59,231 bases of DNA from Spirochaetota bacterium (GTDB taxonomy: Bacteria > Spirochaetota > Spirochaetia > Treponematales > Treponemataceae): NCBI GenBank assembly GCA_023393015.1, contig JAEWMY010000044.1, positions 1 to 59,231 on the forward strand, read 5' to 3'. The notes under the pieces are model-generated. The model worked only from the letters and a program-made list of their open reading frames with translations. It did not search any database and was not told the origin of the DNA. Made by a program: the position numbers and the translations under genes. The first letter of the stretch is position 1; each line of letters opens with the position of its first letter. This document shows, one piece after another, positions 18,037-26,315 of this stretch.

Positions 18037-19058
18037 CCGGCGCGCGAACGGTATCCGCGATCGCGATCGCGGCGATTGTAACCATGCTTCCCCTCCAGGC
18101 GCAGAAGGCGAACGTCGTCTACGTCGAGGGCTCCTCCCGGGTCAAGTCGGCCGCGGGCAGTCTCCGATCCGCCGAGATCGGCGGGACGATCACCTACGGG
18201 GAGTCGGTGTTGACGGGAAAGGACGGTCTCGTCGAGCTCACGCTCGAGAACGGGAGCACGATCCGGGTGGCGGAGAATTCGGTGTTCTCGTATTCCTCCA
18301 CGGGCTCCGGGGTCGATTCGACGCCGGTGCTCACGACGACGGCGGGGAGCGTGCACTACAAGCTCAACAAGGCGCTCGGGCGTTCGCCGAGGATTCAGAC
18401 GAACAGCATGGTCGCCGGGGTGCGCGGGACGGAGTTTACCGTCTTCGCCGGCCGCGACGGCTCGGTGCTCCTGTCGGTCGACGAGGGTATCGTCGACGTG
18501 GCCTCGCAAGGCGCGACGGTAGAGCTCCTCAAGGACGAGGCCGTGGAAGTATCCCCCGGCAAGGCCCCGGGGGCGAAATTCAAGAAGCTCGGCCGCTCGC
18601 TCGATTTCAGTTCCTGGAACAAGGGAAAAAACGACGACTTCCTCAAAGATCCCGTCGCCGCCCTGGCCGCCGTCTCCGCCCAGTTAAAGGGCTACCAAGC
18701 CGAACTCGCCGCCCTCAAGAAACCGTATGAAGAGGCGACAAAGAGATGGAATGCGATTACCGAGGAGTACAAGAAGATCGTGGCGTCGGGCGACGAAGAG
18801 ATAAAAAAAGCCTACCAACAATCGACCCTCTATCCCGCCCAGGACGAACGGCTCGTGCTCATACTCAACATCCGCCACTACGCTCTCAATTATCTCTCCG
18901 TCCGGCGCTACGTCGTGTCGAACCTGTACATGGAGCTAAAGAGCCGCTATCCCCTCGCACGTCCCGCGAGCGTGGAAAAGTTTTTCGTAGACCATCAGAC
19001 CCTGCTCGCACGCTATGAAGAAATCATCGTTCCCGAACTGAACGAAAACGATTATTGA
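18033..19058 (+). CDS. Secreted FecR-domain protein
   Basis: 341 residues. A signal peptide (1-22) is followed by a FecR domain (about 25-170): YVEGSSRVKSAAG, GESVLTGKDGLVELTLENGS, MVAGVRGTEFTV. The remaining 150 residues are helical and charged, with a coiled-coil-like stretch (QAELAALKKPYEEATKRW). Classical FecR is a membrane anti-sigma factor, but here there is no transmembrane helix, and the FecR fold is also used in secreted spirochaete proteins. No sigma-factor gene is adjacent. A periplasmic scaffold or binding role, perhaps with the flanking lipoproteins, is more likely than gene regulation. Confidence 0.78.
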   Translation: MTGARTVSAIAIAAIVTMLPLQAQKANVVYVEGSSRVKSAAGSLRSAEIGGTITYGESVLTGKDGLVELTLENGSTIRVAENSVFSYSSTGSGVDSTPVLTTTAGSVHYKLNKALGRSPRIQTNSMVAGVRGTEFTVFAGRDGSVLLSVDEGIVDVASQGATVELLKDEAVEVSPGKAPGAKFKKLGRSLDFSSWNKGKNDDFLKDPVAALAAVSAQLKGYQAELAALKKPYEEATKRWNAITEEYKKIVASGDEEIKKAYQQSTLYPAQDERLVLILNIRHYALNYLSVRRYVVSNLYMELKSRYPLARPASVEKFFVDHQTLLARYEEIIVPELNENDY

Positions 19059-19093
19059 TATGGGCCCGAACCGGGACCCGAAGGAGTATGAAT

Positions 19094-19462
19094 ATGAAAA
19101 AGAATCTGTATATCGTAGCAATTATCCTGAGCGTTCTTGCTGTCATCACCTTTGCCAGCTGTGACGTAATTGAGGCCCAGGGGTTAATGGAAGACTTCGT
19201 CGACGACGTAAACGATCAGAACTGGTCGAGCTTACAGCAATACACCCATTCAGACGCGAGTGATTACTTAGCAGGCGGAAGTGGCACCTTCTGGTCAGGT
19301 ATCTTTGACATTTATCGCCCGTTGGACCTGATAGTCACGACTGATTCTGCCGCGACGGTTGAAGGTGATGATGGAACAATGTTTTATTTTACACTCGAGG
19401 ATGACGGTGGAGACATGAAGATAAGTGGAATTCTTCGTGGTTCAACCACCGTATTCGATTAA
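19094..19462 (+). CDS. Small lipoprotein, member B, with unusually low GC
   Basis: 122 residues. The ATG at 19094 is 7 nt after AAGGAG; one at 19088 is too close to it. Lipobox FASC puts the lipidated Cys near residue 23. The mature part parallels the gene at 19504: both have a helix with W near the start (QNWSSL against GLWDEM), H-x-D-A-x-D, TFW, PLD, and end with KI-x-x-I-(x)n-TT-x-F. Base composition is clearly less GC-rich than in all neighbours, which suggests a different history or relaxed constraint. Function unknown. Confidence 0.75.
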   Translation: MKKNLYIVAIILSVLAVITFASCDVIEAQGLMEDFVDDVNDQNWSSLQQYTHSDASDYLAGGSGTFWSGIFDIYRPLDLIVTTDSAATVEGDDGTMFYFTLEDDGGDMKISGILRGSTTVFD

Positions 19463-19469
19463 TCATAAT

Positions 19470-19518
19470 CTCCCCTACCCCGTCCCAGGCACGCCGTGCG
19501 GGGATGGCGGGGGAGTTT
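19470..19518 (+). terminator. Strong hairpin after lipoprotein B, possible weak terminator
   Basis: CTCCCC (19470-19475) pairs with GGGGAG (19510-19515), and CCCCG (19478-19482) with CGGGG (19499-19503), followed by TTTCGTAATTT. The T tract is poor. The 3' arm contains the ATG at 19504 of the next gene. Confidence 0.45.
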
Positions 19519-19977
19519 CGTAATTTAACGAGAAGCGAGGCGGGTACGGGATACGTTGCGGGCGTAACGAGACGGAAGGGATACTCGGCGAAGGCGGGGA
19601 TCGGGATGATCGCCCTTGTCGCCGTCGCGCTCTTCCTTTGCGCGTGTTCCTCGATCGGCGAGCCCGTCTCCATCGAGGAGCGGATGACGCTCTTCGCCGC
19701 CTCCTACGACGGAGGCCTCTGGGACGAGATGGTCGAACACCTCCATCCCGACGCCGCCGACTTTACCGCGGCGACCGCGGCCGCCGCGACCTTCTGGACC
19801 GTGCCCGCCGCCTTCGCGGGGCCCCTCGACGTTGGCGCCATGATCGTCAGCGGCTGGAGCGTCTCCGTTGACGGCGGCGGGGTAACCTACACGATCCTTC
19901 TCGAGCCCGACGGACCGGGCGTCTTCAAGATAACCGAAATCACGGAAAGCGTCGGCGGCACGACGATCTTTCATTGA
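19504..19977 (+). CDS. Small lipoprotein, member C
   Basis: 157 residues if started at 19504, with a hydrophobic segment and lipobox LCAC at about residue 48. The long N-terminus and a start inside a hairpin make this start uncertain; an in-frame ATG at 19606 gives a short signal peptide without basic residues. The mature domain is clearly related to the gene at 19094 (LWDEM, HPDAADF, TFW, PLDV, FKITEI, TTIF). Normal high GC, unlike member B. Function unknown. Confidence 0.68.
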   Translation: MAGEFRNLTRSEAGTGYVAGVTRRKGYSAKAGIGMIALVAVALFLCACSSIGEPVSIEERMTLFAASYDGGLWDEMVEHLHPDAADFTAATAAAATFWTVPAAFAGPLDVGAMIVSGWSVSVDGGGVTYTILLEPDGPGVFKITEITESVGGTTIFH

Positions 19978-19996
19978 CGCGCGCGGCCAGTCGCTT

Positions 19997-22333
19997 TCAC
20001 CCCTTCAGGAACAACTCCTCGAACTCCTCGGGGGGGACGGGCTTTCCGAAATAGTAACCCTGAATCTCGTCGCAGCCGAGGGCCTCGAGACGCCGGAGCT
20101 GTTCCTCCTCCTCCACGCCCTCGGCGATCGTCCGCAAGCCCAGGGCCGTCGCCATCATGATGATCGCCTGCACGATCTCCCGCTCCGTCTCGCTCGTCGC
20201 GATACCGTCGATGAGCTGCTTCGCGATCTTGAGATAGTCGATCTCGAACAGCTTGAGATAACTGAGCGACGAATACCCCGTGCCGAAATCGTCCATCGAG
20301 CTGACGATCCCGAGCTCCGAAAGGCGCTTGAAGACGTTGACGATGAACCGCTCGTCCTTCATCGCGCTCCGTTCAGTGAACTCAAGGTTCACCCACTCGC
20401 ACTTCGCCCCTATCGAGCGTATCGTCTCCTCGAGCCTCGGCAAGAAAAGCGTGTCGTCGAGCTGGAGGGGCGAGACGTTGATCCCCATGCGCAGGTTTTT
20501 TCCGTACGCGCGGTTCCAGACCGTGATCTGCCTGAGGGCCTTTTCCATGATCCAGTCGCTCAACGGGAGGATGACGCCGTTCTCCTCCGCGATGGGGATG
20601 AACTCGTCGGGCCTGACGTCGCCGAGATCGGGAGAGGTCCAGCGCACGAGCGCCTCCATCCCTACGAGACGGCGCCCGCCGACGGCGATTTGCGGCTGAT
20701 AGACGAGCGTGAACTCGCGGTCGAAATTCGCCTTGCCGAGCGCGAGATCGATCTGATGGCCGCGCTCGATCCCGGCGTTGGCCCGGGAGTCGAAATACGC
20801 CACGCAGTCGCCGCGCTTCCGCTTGGCGATGTAGAGGGCGATGTCGGCGTGGCGCATGAGATCGCTCCGGCTCAGGGCGTGGTCGGGCCAGGAGGCCGCG
20901 CCGACGCTCACCGACAGGTGGATGGTGAAGGAACCTACCTTGATCGGCTCGGAGACGAGATCCGCGATCGTCCGGACGAGCGGATCGATGCTTTCGTTCT
21001 CGCACCGCCCGCACAGGAAACCGAACTCGTCCCCGCCGAGCCGCGCGAAGACCGTCCGCTCGTTCGACAGGGCCTCGAGCCGCTTGCCCGCGATGCGGAG
21101 CGACTGGTCGCCGACGTCGTGCCCGTAGGAATCGTTCACCGTCTTGAAGCGGTCGAAGTCAAGGATCAGGAGCCAAACCTTCCGCCGGTCGCAGGGTTCC
21201 CCCTCGTCGGCGGCGTCTCCCGCGCGTATCCACTCGTCGACTTTCTCGAGAAAGAATTTGCGGTTGAACTGGCCCGTCGTCGCGTCCCTTTTGAGGAGGT
21301 TTTCGAGGGTTTGGTTAAGCGTCCGGAGTTCGCGCGTGCGGTCGGCGATTTTCGCCTCGAGCAGTTCGTTGCGCCGGGCGGTCTCCCGGATCTCGGCCGC
21401 GCCCTGGTCGATCCTCCGCAAGAAGAGGCTCACCGTCTGGTGGGCCATCGCCACGACGATGAAGAAGACGAGCTCTCCGGCGGAAACGAGTCCGGTGACG
21501 GCGGCGACGGCGGTAAAGAGGAGCAGGAAGGCCGAGCGCTTGATGAAACCGCGCGGGGAAACCGCCTCGCCCCTGAGGCTTTCCGTCACCGGCGCGCCGT
21601 CGAGATGCATGGCCGCGGCCGCTCCGAGCGCGAGTATCGAAACCAGGTACAGCGAGTCGATGAGGGTGTTCGGCTCGTAGGAGCCGGTCAGGAAGGCGCG
21701 GACATAGACGACGTCGAGGACGGCGAAGGCCATGCAGGCGACGAAGGCCAGCTTCAGGAAGGCGGGCACGAGTGCGCGCTCGAACGAGAGAAAGACGGCG
21801 ACGGCGACGGTTACGAGCAGGACGTCCAGGGCGAGCGCGAGCGCCGAGGAGAGGTAGGCGTGATCGACCGCCGCGGTCGCGCCGAAAGCGCCCCGCAAAA
21901 AAGCGAACCAAAGGAAGGCCCCGAAGGCGACGAGGAGGCCCGAGAAATCCACGACGAATTGCGGAAAGGAGTCGCGGGTACGACGGTGAACGGCCATGTA
22001 GACGATCGAAGAGAGGAGAGCGGCGTTGAGGACGAGATACGAGTACATGAGCGGCACGGAACGTTCGGGCTCTCCCCCGGGAAGGAGGTCGAGCACGGAC
22101 CAGGCGAGATCGGAAAGTCCCCACGCGCCGACGCCGACGGCGGTTATCGTCCAGTTGAAGCGATACTGTCGGGACGCCCTCGCGTTCGCGACGTACGCGG
22201 CAACCGCGAGGGCGGAGGCGAGAACGGCCGCGAAGTTAGCCGCGCGATTCTGTCCCGTCGCGGCGCAGGCCACATACGCCCCGAGTACGACCGTCGCGGC
22301 CGCGCTGTATGCGAGAATACGCGTTGCTTTCAT
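19997..22333 (-). CDS. Membrane GGDEF-EAL cyclic-di-GMP protein
   Basis: 778 residues. About eight to ten hydrophobic segments fill residues 1-300, a coiled-coil linker follows (AEIRETARRNELLEAKIADR), then a GGDEF domain with intact RLGGDEF and DFDRFKTVNDSYGHDVGD, and an EAL domain with MEALVRW, MDDFGTGYSSLSYLK and KIAKQL. The usual ELTES is EFTERS, a mild change. Both diguanylate cyclase and phosphodiesterase activities are possible; which one dominates cannot be read from sequence. The membrane part is not a recognised sensor domain. GGAGGG supports the start. Confidence 0.9.
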   Translation of the reverse strand: MKATRILAYSAAATVVLGAYVACAATGQNRAANFAAVLASALAVAAYVANARASRQYRFNWTITAVGVGAWGLSDLAWSVLDLLPGGEPERSVPLMYSYLVLNAALLSSIVYMAVHRRTRDSFPQFVVDFSGLLVAFGAFLWFAFLRGAFGATAAVDHAYLSSALALALDVLLVTVAVAVFLSFERALVPAFLKLAFVACMAFAVLDVVYVRAFLTGSYEPNTLIDSLYLVSILALGAAAAMHLDGAPVTESLRGEAVSPRGFIKRSAFLLLFTAVAAVTGLVSAGELVFFIVVAMAHQTVSLFLRRIDQGAAEIRETARRNELLEAKIADRTRELRTLNQTLENLLKRDATTGQFNRKFFLEKVDEWIRAGDAADEGEPCDRRKVWLLILDFDRFKTVNDSYGHDVGDQSLRIAGKRLEALSNERTVFARLGGDEFGFLCGRCENESIDPLVRTIADLVSEPIKVGSFTIHLSVSVGAASWPDHALSRSDLMRHADIALYIAKRKRGDCVAYFDSRANAGIERGHQIDLALGKANFDREFTLVYQPQIAVGGRRLVGMEALVRWTSPDLGDVRPDEFIPIAEENGVILPLSDWIMEKALRQITVWNRAYGKNLRMGINVSPLQLDDTLFLPRLEETIRSIGAKCEWVNLEFTERSAMKDERFIVNVFKRLSELGIVSSMDDFGTGYSSLSYLKLFEIDYLKIAKQLIDGIATSETEREIVQAIIMMATALGLRTIAEGVEEEEQLRRLEALGCDEIQGYYFGKPVPPEEFEELFLKG

Positions 22334-22351
22334 TGGGCGCTCCCTCCAATA

Positions 22352-22380
22352 ACTCTAGCAGATAATCCCGGTAAATGCAA
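22352..22380 (-). promoter_or_regulatory. Promoter of the membrane GGDEF-EAL gene
   Basis: Minus strand TTGCAT (22380-22375), 17-nt spacer, TAGAGT (22357-22352), with GGAGGG before the ATG at 22333. Confidence 0.55.
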
Positions 22381-22467
22381 AAGAAGAATCCTTGACGGGT
22401 CAAAAAAGCCGTGCAACAATGAATAACGTTATTTTCCCAAGGAAACAATTACAGTGAGGGGGATAGA

Positions 22468-23037
22468 ATGAAGAACGGTATGACAAAACGGGCGCTTTTC
22501 GCGCTTATCGCCTTTGTCGCGTGCGCGAGCGCGCTCTCGGCGCAGGAGTTCAAGGCGAGCGATAAATGGAACGCCTTCGACGACAAGGGCAACGGGGGCT
22601 CTTCGGTTATCAACAAGGCCTCGGAATTCGTCAAAATCGACGGTCGCGAGGTTCTGAGCGTGACCATCAAGGGCAACGTCACCACGAAATACCAATACGG
22701 CTTTTGCGGCGTTTCGGCCGACGCGGATCCCGCGACGTTGAAGGCTATCCGCGAGGGCAGCGGTATCAAGTTCCTCGCCTCGGGCGACGGCAAAAAATAC
22801 CGCGTCAAGGTGGAAACCTCCGATATCACCGACTTCAACATGTTCGGAAAGGAATTCACCGCCCCGAAAGGCAAACCCGTCGAGATCGTCGTTCCCTTCA
22901 AGGCCCTGACCCAGGAGCCCTGGGGAATCAAGAAGAAATTCGATCCCGCCAAGATCGTGAAGGTCTCGTTCCAGACGATCGGACAGCCGATCGCCTCGTA
23001 CGAACTGACCATCGTCGATCTCAAGGTCGTTCCCTAA
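22468..23037 (+). CDS. Secreted CIA30/galactose-binding-like domain protein
   Basis: 189 residues with a signal peptide (cleavage after ALSAQ). The mature domain has the jelly-roll pattern of the CIA30 family: FDDKGNGGSSVIN, VTTKYQYGFCGVS, GIKFLASGDGKKYRVKVETS, then PFKALTQEPWG and VKVSFQTIGQPIASYELTIVDL. Secreted CIA30 proteins are usually carbohydrate- or surface-binding. It is monocistronic: its own leader with a GAGGGGG-like ribosome site precedes it and a strong terminator follows. Confidence 0.78.
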   Translation: MKNGMTKRALFALIAFVACASALSAQEFKASDKWNAFDDKGNGGSSVINKASEFVKIDGREVLSVTIKGNVTTKYQYGFCGVSADADPATLKAIREGSGIKFLASGDGKKYRVKVETSDITDFNMFGKEFTAPKGKPVEIVVPFKALTQEPWGIKKKFDPAKIVKVSFQTIGQPIASYELTIVDLKVVP

Positions 23038-23089
23038 GACCACGACGCGCCGAAAACGCGCCGCACGCGGAGCCTTTCGCGGCCCGATC

Positions 23090-23138
23090 ACCCGATCCGA
23101 ATCGTCCCCACGCGGACGCGACGGATCGGTTTTTTTTT
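23090..23138 (+). terminator. Rho-independent terminator after the CIA30 gene
   Basis: ACCCGATCCG (23090-23099) pairs with CGGATCGGT (23122-23130), a perfect stem with a 22-nt loop, followed by an uninterrupted run of eight T. Confidence 0.88.
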
Positions 23139-23162
23139 GTCGAAACGAACCGACTCTCGCCC

Positions 23163-23191
23163 TTGATACGTCCCTTTTTTAGCGGTATCAT
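23163..23191 (+). promoter_or_regulatory. adk promoter
   Basis: TTGATA (23163-23168), 17-nt spacer, TATCAT (23186-23191). The leader of about 43 nt contains AAGGAG before the adk ATG. Confidence 0.72.
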
Positions 23192-23240
23192 GAATCGGTT
23201 CCACGACAAGGATCCGCCATCGATACGCAAGGAGTTCCGA

Positions 23241-23870
23241 ATGAAGCTCATTTTTTTGGGTCCGCCCGGAGCGGGCAAGGGTACGCTCGCCGTTTTGGTT
23301 TCCGAAACCTATAAAATTCCCCATATCTCGACCGGGGAGATTTTCCGCGCGGCGATCCGCGAAAAGACCCCGCTCGGACTCAAGGTTCAGGCCATAATCG
23401 ACGCGGGCCAGCTCGTGAGCGACGACATCACCATCGAACTCGTCAAGGAACGGCTCGCCAAGGACGACACCAAGGCCGGCTATATCCTCGACGGCTTCCC
23501 GCGCACGATACCCCAGGCCGAGGCGCTCGCCAAGATCGTAGACATCGACTCGGCGGTGAACTTCGACATCGCCGACGACGGCGTCGTGGCCCGGCTTTCC
23601 GGCCGGCGCGTGTGCAAGTCCTGTAGCCAGAACTACCACGTCGATTACATGAAGCCGAAGGTCGAGGGCGTGTGCGACAAGTGCGGCGGCGAGCTCTTTA
23701 TCCGCGAGGACGACAAGATCGAGGCCATCACGAAGCGGCTCGAGGTATACCGCAAGCAAACCGCCCCGCTCATCGATTTCTACCGGTCGCTCGGCAAGCT
23801 TACCGAGGTCGACGCGCGCCCTTCGAGCGCCGCGGTACTCGAGGAATTCAAGAAACTCTTCCCCCTCTGA
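23241..23870 (+). CDS. adk: Adenylate kinase with zinc-binding lid
   Basis: Catalyses ATP + AMP to 2 ADP. 209 residues. P-loop GPPGAGKGT at 7-15, AMP-site STGEIFR and DGFPRT, lid with CKSC and CDKC flanking about 20 residues (zinc-type lid as in Gram-positive and many other enzymes), and the distal KRLEVYRKQT motif. A promoter and AAGGAG stand upstream. The last 23 bp overlap the convergent dus gene. Confidence 0.95.
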   Translation: MKLIFLGPPGAGKGTLAVLVSETYKIPHISTGEIFRAAIREKTPLGLKVQAIIDAGQLVSDDITIELVKERLAKDDTKAGYILDGFPRTIPQAEALAKIVDIDSAVNFDIADDGVVARLSGRRVCKSCSQNYHVDYMKPKVEGVCDKCGGELFIREDDKIEAITKRLEVYRKQTAPLIDFYRSLGKLTEVDARPSSAAVLEEFKKLFPL

Positions 23871-24981
23871 GCCTATGCCGGTCGCCCGGCACCTCGGCGA
23901 GATACGCTTCCAGAAGACCCTCGATTTCGTCGAGGGTCTTCGCGTTTTGCACGCGCATCTTGATATGGTGGGCGAAGCTGAAGTTGTCGCAGTAATAAAA
24001 GAAAAAACGTCGCGCGCGGCTCAACCAGAATTCGGGAGGCTGACCCTCGACAAGATAGCCCAAAAAGGCGCGCGCCACTTCGAGATGGTCGACGGGAGCG
24101 GTCAGTGCGGCGTCTGCGGCTTTCGGTCCGACGTCCTCGGCTGTCGGTCCGACGTCCGCGGCTGTCGGGGCGCGAGCTCGCGCGATATCGCGGAATATCC
24201 AGGGCTCGGTGACCGCCGCGCGGCCTATCATCACCCCGGCGCAGGGAACGTCCCGCTCGAGCGCCAGGAAGTCCGCGACCGAGGCGACGTCGCCGTTGGC
24301 GTATACGGGAACGGGGAGGTCGCGCGCGAGCCGGGCGGTGTACCCGTGGCGCGCGGGACGGGAATACTTTTCGCGTCGTTCGCGGGGATGGAGGGTAAGC
24401 ATGTCGGCGCCCGATTCGGCGAGCAAGGCGCAAAAAATGAGCAAACGATCGTAGTCGTCGTCGGAACCGAGGCGGAGCTTCACGCCGAGACGGGCTCGCG
24501 GACCTTCGGGGCGGGTTGAGTCTTCAGGGTGGCGCGCGTCTTCGGCACGCGTAGAGTCCTCAGGGTGGCGCGCGTCTTCGGCACGGGCGGGACGCGACGC
24601 CCGGTCGATCGCCTCGCGTACGGCGCGGACGAGTTCGGCGGCCTCCGCCGGGTCCTTTTCCATCCAGGCGACGCCGGCGCCTCCCCGCACGATATCGGGC
24701 GCGCTGCAGCCCATGTTGAGGTCGACTCCGATGCCGCCGAGGGCAAGGAGACCTTCCGCCGTTTTGACGATCGGCTCGACGGAACCGCCGGTGATCTGCC
24801 AGACCATCCGCTCGGGGCACGGGCCCGAGCGCACGTACCAGGGCTCGAAGACGCCGCCCGCCAGGTAGGAGGGCGCGTGGATCATCTCGGCAAAATATTC
24901 GTCCGGATCGCCGTAGCGGTGGATCAGCCTCCGGAGGGGCTCGTGGGTCAGGGTAGCCATGGGAGCAAGCGCCAGTTTCAT
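23848..24981 (-). CDS. dus: tRNA-dihydrouridine synthase with two repeat-derived inserts
   Basis: FMN enzyme reducing uridines in tRNA D-loops. The N-terminus LALAPMATLTHEP, EMIHAPS, catalytic NMGCSAPD, GADMLTLHPRERREKY, PVYANGDV and GVMIGRAAVTEPWIF are family features. The length (377) exceeds the usual 320-340 because of two insertions. One repeats AEDARHPEDSTR twice (24518-24589). The other has three 21-bp units coding a Thr/Ala/Asp/Val-Gly-Pro pattern (24109-24171). Both lie in surface loops by position, so function is probably kept. Start at 24981, 8 nt after a TATACT box. Confidence 0.88.
   Translation of the reverse strand: MKLALAPMATLTHEPLRRLIHRYGDPDEYFAEMIHAPSYLAGGVFEPWYVRSGPCPERMVWQITGGSVEPIVKTAEGLLALGGIGVDLNMGCSAPDIVRGGAGVAWMEKDPAEAAELVRAVREAIDRASRPARAEDARHPEDSTRAEDARHPEDSTRPEGPRARLGVKLRLGSDDDYDRLLIFCALLAESGADMLTLHPRERREKYSRPARHGYTARLARDLPVPVYANGDVASVADFLALERDVPCAGVMIGRAAVTEPWIFRDIARARAPTAADVGPTAEDVGPKAADAALTAPVDHLEVARAFLGYLVEGQPPEFWLSRARRFFFYYCDNFSFAHHIKMRVQNAKTLDEIEGLLEAYLAEVPGDRHRLRGGRVS
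24109..24171. repeat. Three 21-bp tandem repeats inside dus
   Basis: Units at 24109-24129, 24130-24150 and 24151-24171, each of the form GACGTC-CGGCTGTCGGTCC with few changes. The 21-bp period keeps the reading frame. Confidence 0.85.
24518..24589. repeat. Two 36-bp tandem repeats inside dus
   Basis: Near-identical 36-nt units begin at 24518 and 24554 (GAGTCTTCAGGGTGGCGCGC against GAGTCCTCAGGGTGGCGCGC). The second has a diverged end. The frame is preserved. Confidence 0.88.
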
Positions 24982-24989
24982 CCGCCCGA

Positions 24990-24995
24990 GTATAG
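24990..24995 (-). promoter_or_regulatory. -10 box of dus, 8 nt from the ATG (leaderless candidate)
   Basis: Minus strand TATACT ends 8 nt before the ATG at 24981. No Shine-Dalgarno is present. The matching -35 region (TGGCGC) is weak. Confidence 0.5.
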
Positions 24996-25094
24996 CGGAT
25001 TTCGACCACTCCGCGCCAGAGACGCGTCTGTTTGTGTTGCCGTAACGGGGCGGGTAGTTTATATTCACGTATACGATACGAGGAGGAACAGTTC

Positions 25095-26315
25095 ATGAAC
25101 GCACACGAAATCTCGACCGGCATCCACGCGATTCACGCGGACGTACGGACGACCGCGCGCTTTGAGGGGATTTGGCCCATACCGCACGGGGTTACCCTCA
25201 ATTCATACGTCGTCTCCGGGGAGAAAACGGCGCTCATAGACCTCGCGAAGGACTGGGAAGGTTCCATCGAACAATACGAGTCTCGGCTCGCGGACGCCGG
25301 AACCTCGTTCGACAAAATAGACTATCTCGTGCTCAACCATCTCGAGCCGGATCATACCGCCTTCCTGCTCGAGCTCAGGAAACGGAACCCCTCGGTGGAA
25401 ATCCTTTCGACGCCCAAGGGAATCGCGATGGTACGAAACTTCTTCAAGATTGCCGACGGGCTCCGGGAAGTGAAAACGGGCGACACGCTCGACCTCGGCG
25501 GCAAACGGCTCGAGTTTTTCGAGACCCCGAACATTCACTGGCCCGAGACGATGATGACCTTCGAACGGGAATCGGGTACCCTCTTTTCCTGCGACGGCTT
25601 CGGCTCCTACGGAACGCTCGGGGACCGCGTGTTCGACGACGAGTTCACCGCGGAGGAACACGCCTTCTACGAACGGGAATCGCTCCGCTATTATTCGAAC
25701 ATCGTCGCGAGTTTCTCGACGTTCGTCGTAAAGGCCCTCGACAAGCTCAAGGACCTTCCCGTGAAGGTCGTCGCGCCGAGCCACGGCGTCATCTGGCGGA
25801 AAAACCCGGGAACGATCGTCGCGCGGTACGCCAAGTACGCGGGATACAATTCGGGCGGCGCGTGCGAGCCGGAAATTTGCGTGATATGGGGCTCCATGTA
25901 CGGGTACACGAAGGCGGGCGTCGATGCCGTCGTCGCGGGAATCGAGGAGGAGAAGGTCCCCTACTCCATCCACCAGGTTCCCGATACCGACGCGAGCTTC
26001 GTGCTCGCCGACGCGTACAAGGCCGCGGGACTCGTGCTTGCGATGCCGACCTACGAATACAAGATGTTCCCGCCGATGGCGCACGTACTCGACCTCTTCG
26101 AACGAAAGCATTTTACCGGCAAGAAGGCCCTCCGAATCGGGAGCTGGGGATGGGTCGGCGGGGCCAAAAAGGAATACGAAGAACGGATCGCCGCTTTCAA
26201 ATGGGAGAGCGTCGAATCGGTGGAATGGCAGGGCGTTCCCGCAAAGGAAGACCTCGCGCTTCTCAGGGAGCGCGGCAGGGAACTCGCCCGTCTCGTTAAA
26301 AGGAGCGTCACATGA
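25095..26315 (+). CDS. Flavodiiron protein (oxygen/NO reductase)
   Basis: Reduces O2 to water or NO to N2O in anaerobes. 406 residues. The N-terminal metallo-beta-lactamase domain keeps all diiron ligands: NHLEPDH (HxExD-H), HWPETM, DGFG and SHGVIWR. The C-terminal flavodoxin domain (from about 258) has the FMN loop SMYGYTKA and PTYEYKMFPP. No rubredoxin domain is attached, so an external electron donor is needed. AGGAGGA marks the start at 25095. The stop overlaps the next gene (ATGA). Confidence 0.93.
   Translation: MNAHEISTGIHAIHADVRTTARFEGIWPIPHGVTLNSYVVSGEKTALIDLAKDWEGSIEQYESRLADAGTSFDKIDYLVLNHLEPDHTAFLLELRKRNPSVEILSTPKGIAMVRNFFKIADGLREVKTGDTLDLGGKRLEFFETPNIHWPETMMTFERESGTLFSCDGFGSYGTLGDRVFDDEFTAEEHAFYERESLRYYSNIVASFSTFVVKALDKLKDLPVKVVAPSHGVIWRKNPGTIVARYAKYAGYNSGGACEPEICVIWGSMYGYTKAGVDAVVAGIEEEKVPYSIHQVPDTDASFVLADAYKAAGLVLAMPTYEYKMFPPMAHVLDLFERKHFTGKKALRIGSWGWVGGAKKEYEERIAAFKWESVESVEWQGVPAKEDLALLRERGRELARLVKRSVT

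Noticed and set aside
18033..19058. FecR protein as an anti-sigma factor
   Set aside because: It has a signal peptide, no transmembrane helix and no sigma-factor partner.
24109..24589. Tandem repeats considered as CRISPR
   Set aside because: Units are adjacent without spacers and maintain the dus reading frame.
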